Assembly (NCBI GenBank): GCA_016926755.1
Contig: JAFGNZ010000025.1
Location: 62,001 to 126,000, forward strand
DNA: 64,000 nucleotides
Reading direction: 5' to 3'
DNA from: Myxococcaceae bacterium
GTDB lineage: Bacteria; Myxococcota; Myxococcia; Myxococcales; Myxococcaceae
The translations under genes and the position numbers were made by a program. Within the stretch, counting starts at the first letter, position 1. Each line of letters begins with the position of its first letter. Below, piece by piece: positions 62,056 through 64,000 of this stretch. Below the pieces are notes generated by a model. It had not been told where the DNA came from. It did not search any database and was given only the letters and a program-made list of their open reading frames with translations.

Positions 62056-64000
62056 ATGAAAGGCGACTTCACACGCCGTTCGTTCTCTCGCGAGAAGCAC
62101 TACAGCGGCGTGCGCATGCAGCAGGGGCGCGTGCAGCTCGACAGCGACTGGAACGAGCAGGTCGACATCCAGAACCACCTGCGACGCACTCTCGCGAGGG
62201 ACACCCAGGGGGCCAGCGGTGCGCCCAAGGCCTCGGGGAATGTCCACTTCGCGCTGAGCGTCGCCGCCGGCGGGGCGGACCTGGCGATCGCGCCGGGGCG
62301 CATCTACGTCGACGGCATCCTCTGTGAGCTCGAGCAGGCGAGCAGCTACCTGAGCCAGCCGGACTTCCCCTTGCCGAGCTACGTCACCGGTGAGGGCGCG
62401 AGTCGGGCGCTGTCGCTCCCGACAGGGACGTTCCTGGCCTACCTGGACGTCTGGGAGCGGCTCGTCACGGCGCTCGAGGATCCGGGGATCCGCGAGGTGG
62501 CCCTGGGGGGGCCGGACACGACGGTGCGCACGCGGACCGTCTGGCAGGTGAAGCTCCTCCCGCTGAGCGCGGATCCGGCCGCCACCTCCTGGAGCGTGAA
62601 CCTGCCCGGGCCGAGCACGGTGACGCTCGCCGCGCGGGCCCAGCCGATCGAGAGCGGCCAGCAGGCAGGGCTCGTCCCGGCCAGGGCGGGCTACCGGCGG
62701 CTGGAGAACCAGCTCTACCGGGTGGAGGTGCACTCGGTGACGCAGGAAGGCCGGGTGACGGCCAAGTGGAGCCGGGACAATGGCGCGGTGGTGGCGCCCT
62801 GGGTGTCGGGCAGCGGGGACACGGTGACGATTGGCAGCGCGGGCCGCAACGAGCTGCTGGACTTCACCTCCGCGCCCTTCGTGGAGCTGACGGATGACGC
62901 GCGCGAGCTGCACGAGGAGAGCGGGCTGCTGTACGCCGTGAAGACGGCCAGCGGGGCGAAGCTCACGCTCGACATCACCTCGGAGGGCTCGCCGGGCGCC
63001 GTCAACATGGCGAGCTTCACCCACACCCCCAAGGTGCGGCGCTGGGACGGCGTGCTGGAGTGGGATCTCTCGCTCGGAGAGCCCGGGTGGCTGCCGCTGG
63101 AGGATGGCGTGGAGGTGAAGCCCGGGGTGGGCCTCTACCGCGTGGGCGACTCCTGGCTCATCCCCGCCCGCCACCTCACCGCGGACATCGAGTGGCCCCA
63201 AGACGGCGCCGGGGAGCCCCTGCCGCAGCCGCCCCACGGCGGCACGCATCACTACGCCCACCTGGCAATCCTTCGGAAGGCGGCGAGCCTCACGGTGGAG
63301 GATCAGCGCAAGGTGTTGCCCGCGCTGACGGAGCTGGCCGCGGAGGACGTGAGCTTCGACCCCTCCATCGCCGAGCTTCCGGAGGAGCTGGGCACGGTCC
63401 AGGAGGCGATCGACTACCTCCACCTGAGCCGGCGTGACTGGGCCATCCTCCTGCTGCCGGGAGATGATGTGGCGCAGGCCCTCGCGAAGATCGGGCCGGG
63501 GCAGAGCGCGCGTGTCCACTTCGCGCCCGGCACCTTCAACCTCCCCGGGCCGCTGGTGCTCAGCGACAAGGGAGACCTCCAGTTCTCCGGCAGCGGGCCG
63601 GCCACGCGGCTCGTGGGAACGGGCGCGGAGAGCCTCCTCTCGTTCGAGCGCTGCCGGAGCGTCCTGGTGAGGGAGCTGCACGCGGAGACGGACGCCGTGA
63701 ATCATGCGCAGGGCCTGGCGGGCCCCCTGGCGTTCGTGGACTGTCCCTCGGTGACGGTGGAGAACGTCTCCCTGCGGTGCGGTGCCCACTGGCGGCGCGG
63801 CGCGGCCTGCATCTCCGTGCGCAACCTGGACAGCACTCCCCCAACGGGCTCGGCCCCGCCCTCCACCGCGCGCATCCGCTCGTGCGACCTGCGGATCGGC
63901 CACCAGCAGGTGGGCATCCTCCTGGTGAACGTGGACCGCTCGCAGGTGGAGGACAACGTCCTCACCACCTACGAGAAGCCGGCGGCGGTGGACGTGGCGA
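62056..64000 (+). CDS. DUF6519-type beta-helix protein, partial (N-terminal 648 residues)
   Basis: ATG 62056 has AGGAG at 62042-62046. The frame stays open to the window edge. The N-terminus (MKGDFTRRSFSREKHYSGVR, then MQQGRVQLDSDWNEQVDIQN) is the hallmark of DUF6519, which recurs in eCIS and related loci. Residues about 440-648 have a parallel beta-helix character (RVHFAPGTFNLPGPLVLSDK, then VTVENVSLRCGAHW, then ARIRSCDLRIGHQQVGILLV), as in pectate-lyase-like or phage tail-spike proteins. A role as surface fibre or spike of the particle is inferred from position and fold; the C-terminus, which would carry receptor specificity, is not in view. Confidence 0.85.
   Translation, partial: MKGDFTRRSFSREKHYSGVRMQQGRVQLDSDWNEQVDIQNHLRRTLARDTQGASGAPKASGNVHFALSVAAGGADLAIAPGRIYVDGILCELEQASSYLSQPDFPLPSYVTGEGASRALSLPTGTFLAYLDVWERLVTALEDPGIREVALGGPDTTVRTRTVWQVKLLPLSADPAATSWSVNLPGPSTVTLAARAQPIESGQQAGLVPARAGYRRLENQLYRVEVHSVTQEGRVTAKWSRDNGAVVAPWVSGSGDTVTIGSAGRNELLDFTSAPFVELTDDARELHEESGLLYAVKTASGAKLTLDITSEGSPGAVNMASFTHTPKVRRWDGVLEWDLSLGEPGWLPLEDGVEVKPGVGLYRVGDSWLIPARHLTADIEWPQDGAGEPLPQPPHGGTHHYAHLAILRKAASLTVEDQRKVLPALTELAAEDVSFDPSIAELPEELGTVQEAIDYLHLSRRDWAILLLPGDDVAQALAKIGPGQSARVHFAPGTFNLPGPLVLSDKGDLQFSGSGPATRLVGTGAESLLSFERCRSVLVRELHAETDAVNHAQGLAGPLAFVDCPSVTVENVSLRCGAHWRRGAACISVRNLDSTPPTGSAPPSTARIRSCDLRIGHQQVGILLVNVDRSQVEDNVLTTYEKPAAVDVA

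Overview
The window is about 70% GC, densely coded on both strands, and looks like a chromosome segment of a myxobacterium (Cystobacterineae-type: Stigmatella, Archangium, Cystobacter or a relative). The best single pointer is a DUF2378/TIGR02265 protein at 36.3-36.9 kb, a family essentially confined to Myxococcales. The many lipoproteins, several serine proteases and an extracellular contractile injection locus fit that lifestyle. I see no tRNA, rRNA, CRISPR array, insertion sequence or integrase.

Layout. 0-6.8 kb: end of a beta-propeller protein, an ankyrin protein, a lipoprotein, a membrane Fe-S oxidoreductase of the EtfD/HdrD type, and a von Willebrand A protein paired with a sigma-like DNA-binding protein. 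6.9-18.3 kb: a periplasmic thiol-redox neighbourhood. It holds a DsbD/ScsB-like electron importer and a thioredoxin-like protein on the plus strand. They converge on a six-gene minus-strand operon encoding a LolA-like lipoprotein, a lipoprotein with 24 tandem CxxSx pentapeptides, a second LolA-like protein, two related polytopic proteins with amidotransferase-like domains, and a TlpA thioredoxin. I know of no described system with this composition, and it is my main candidate for something new.

18.4-25.5 kb: two tandem HtrA-like proteases without signal peptides, a LuxR-type regulator, an S41 peptidase, an orphan sensor-like membrane protein with a single-domain receiver, a PrcB-like protein and a membrane-tethered glycosyltransferase. 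25.5-42.4 kb: a polytopic membrane protein, three leaderless proteins with odd N-termini (one a subtilisin), a BNR-repeat protein, a SUFU-domain protein, secreted proteins and lipoproteins, a FemAB-like acyltransferase, bioA, a GST-like protein, an AI-2E-family transporter and a secreted subtilisin ending at a strong terminator.

42.8-64 kb: one long, translationally coupled plus-strand operon encoding an extracellular contractile injection system (eCIS, Afp/PVC/MAC relative): sheath, tube, gp26-like zinc protein, a long disordered protein with internal duplications, Pvc16-like cap/terminator, AAA+ ATPase, Afp7-like tube-initiation protein, LysM protein, gpD hub, gpV spike, PAAR-like tip, gp25, two J-type baseplate proteins, a tail-I/beta-helix protein and a DUF6519 beta-helix protein that runs off the window. 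Capsid, portal, terminase and T6SS membrane-complex genes are absent, so it is neither a prophage nor a T6SS.

A recurrent small-scale feature is that several convergent gene pairs end in a short palindrome whose two arms carry the two stop codons, or share a single CTAG.
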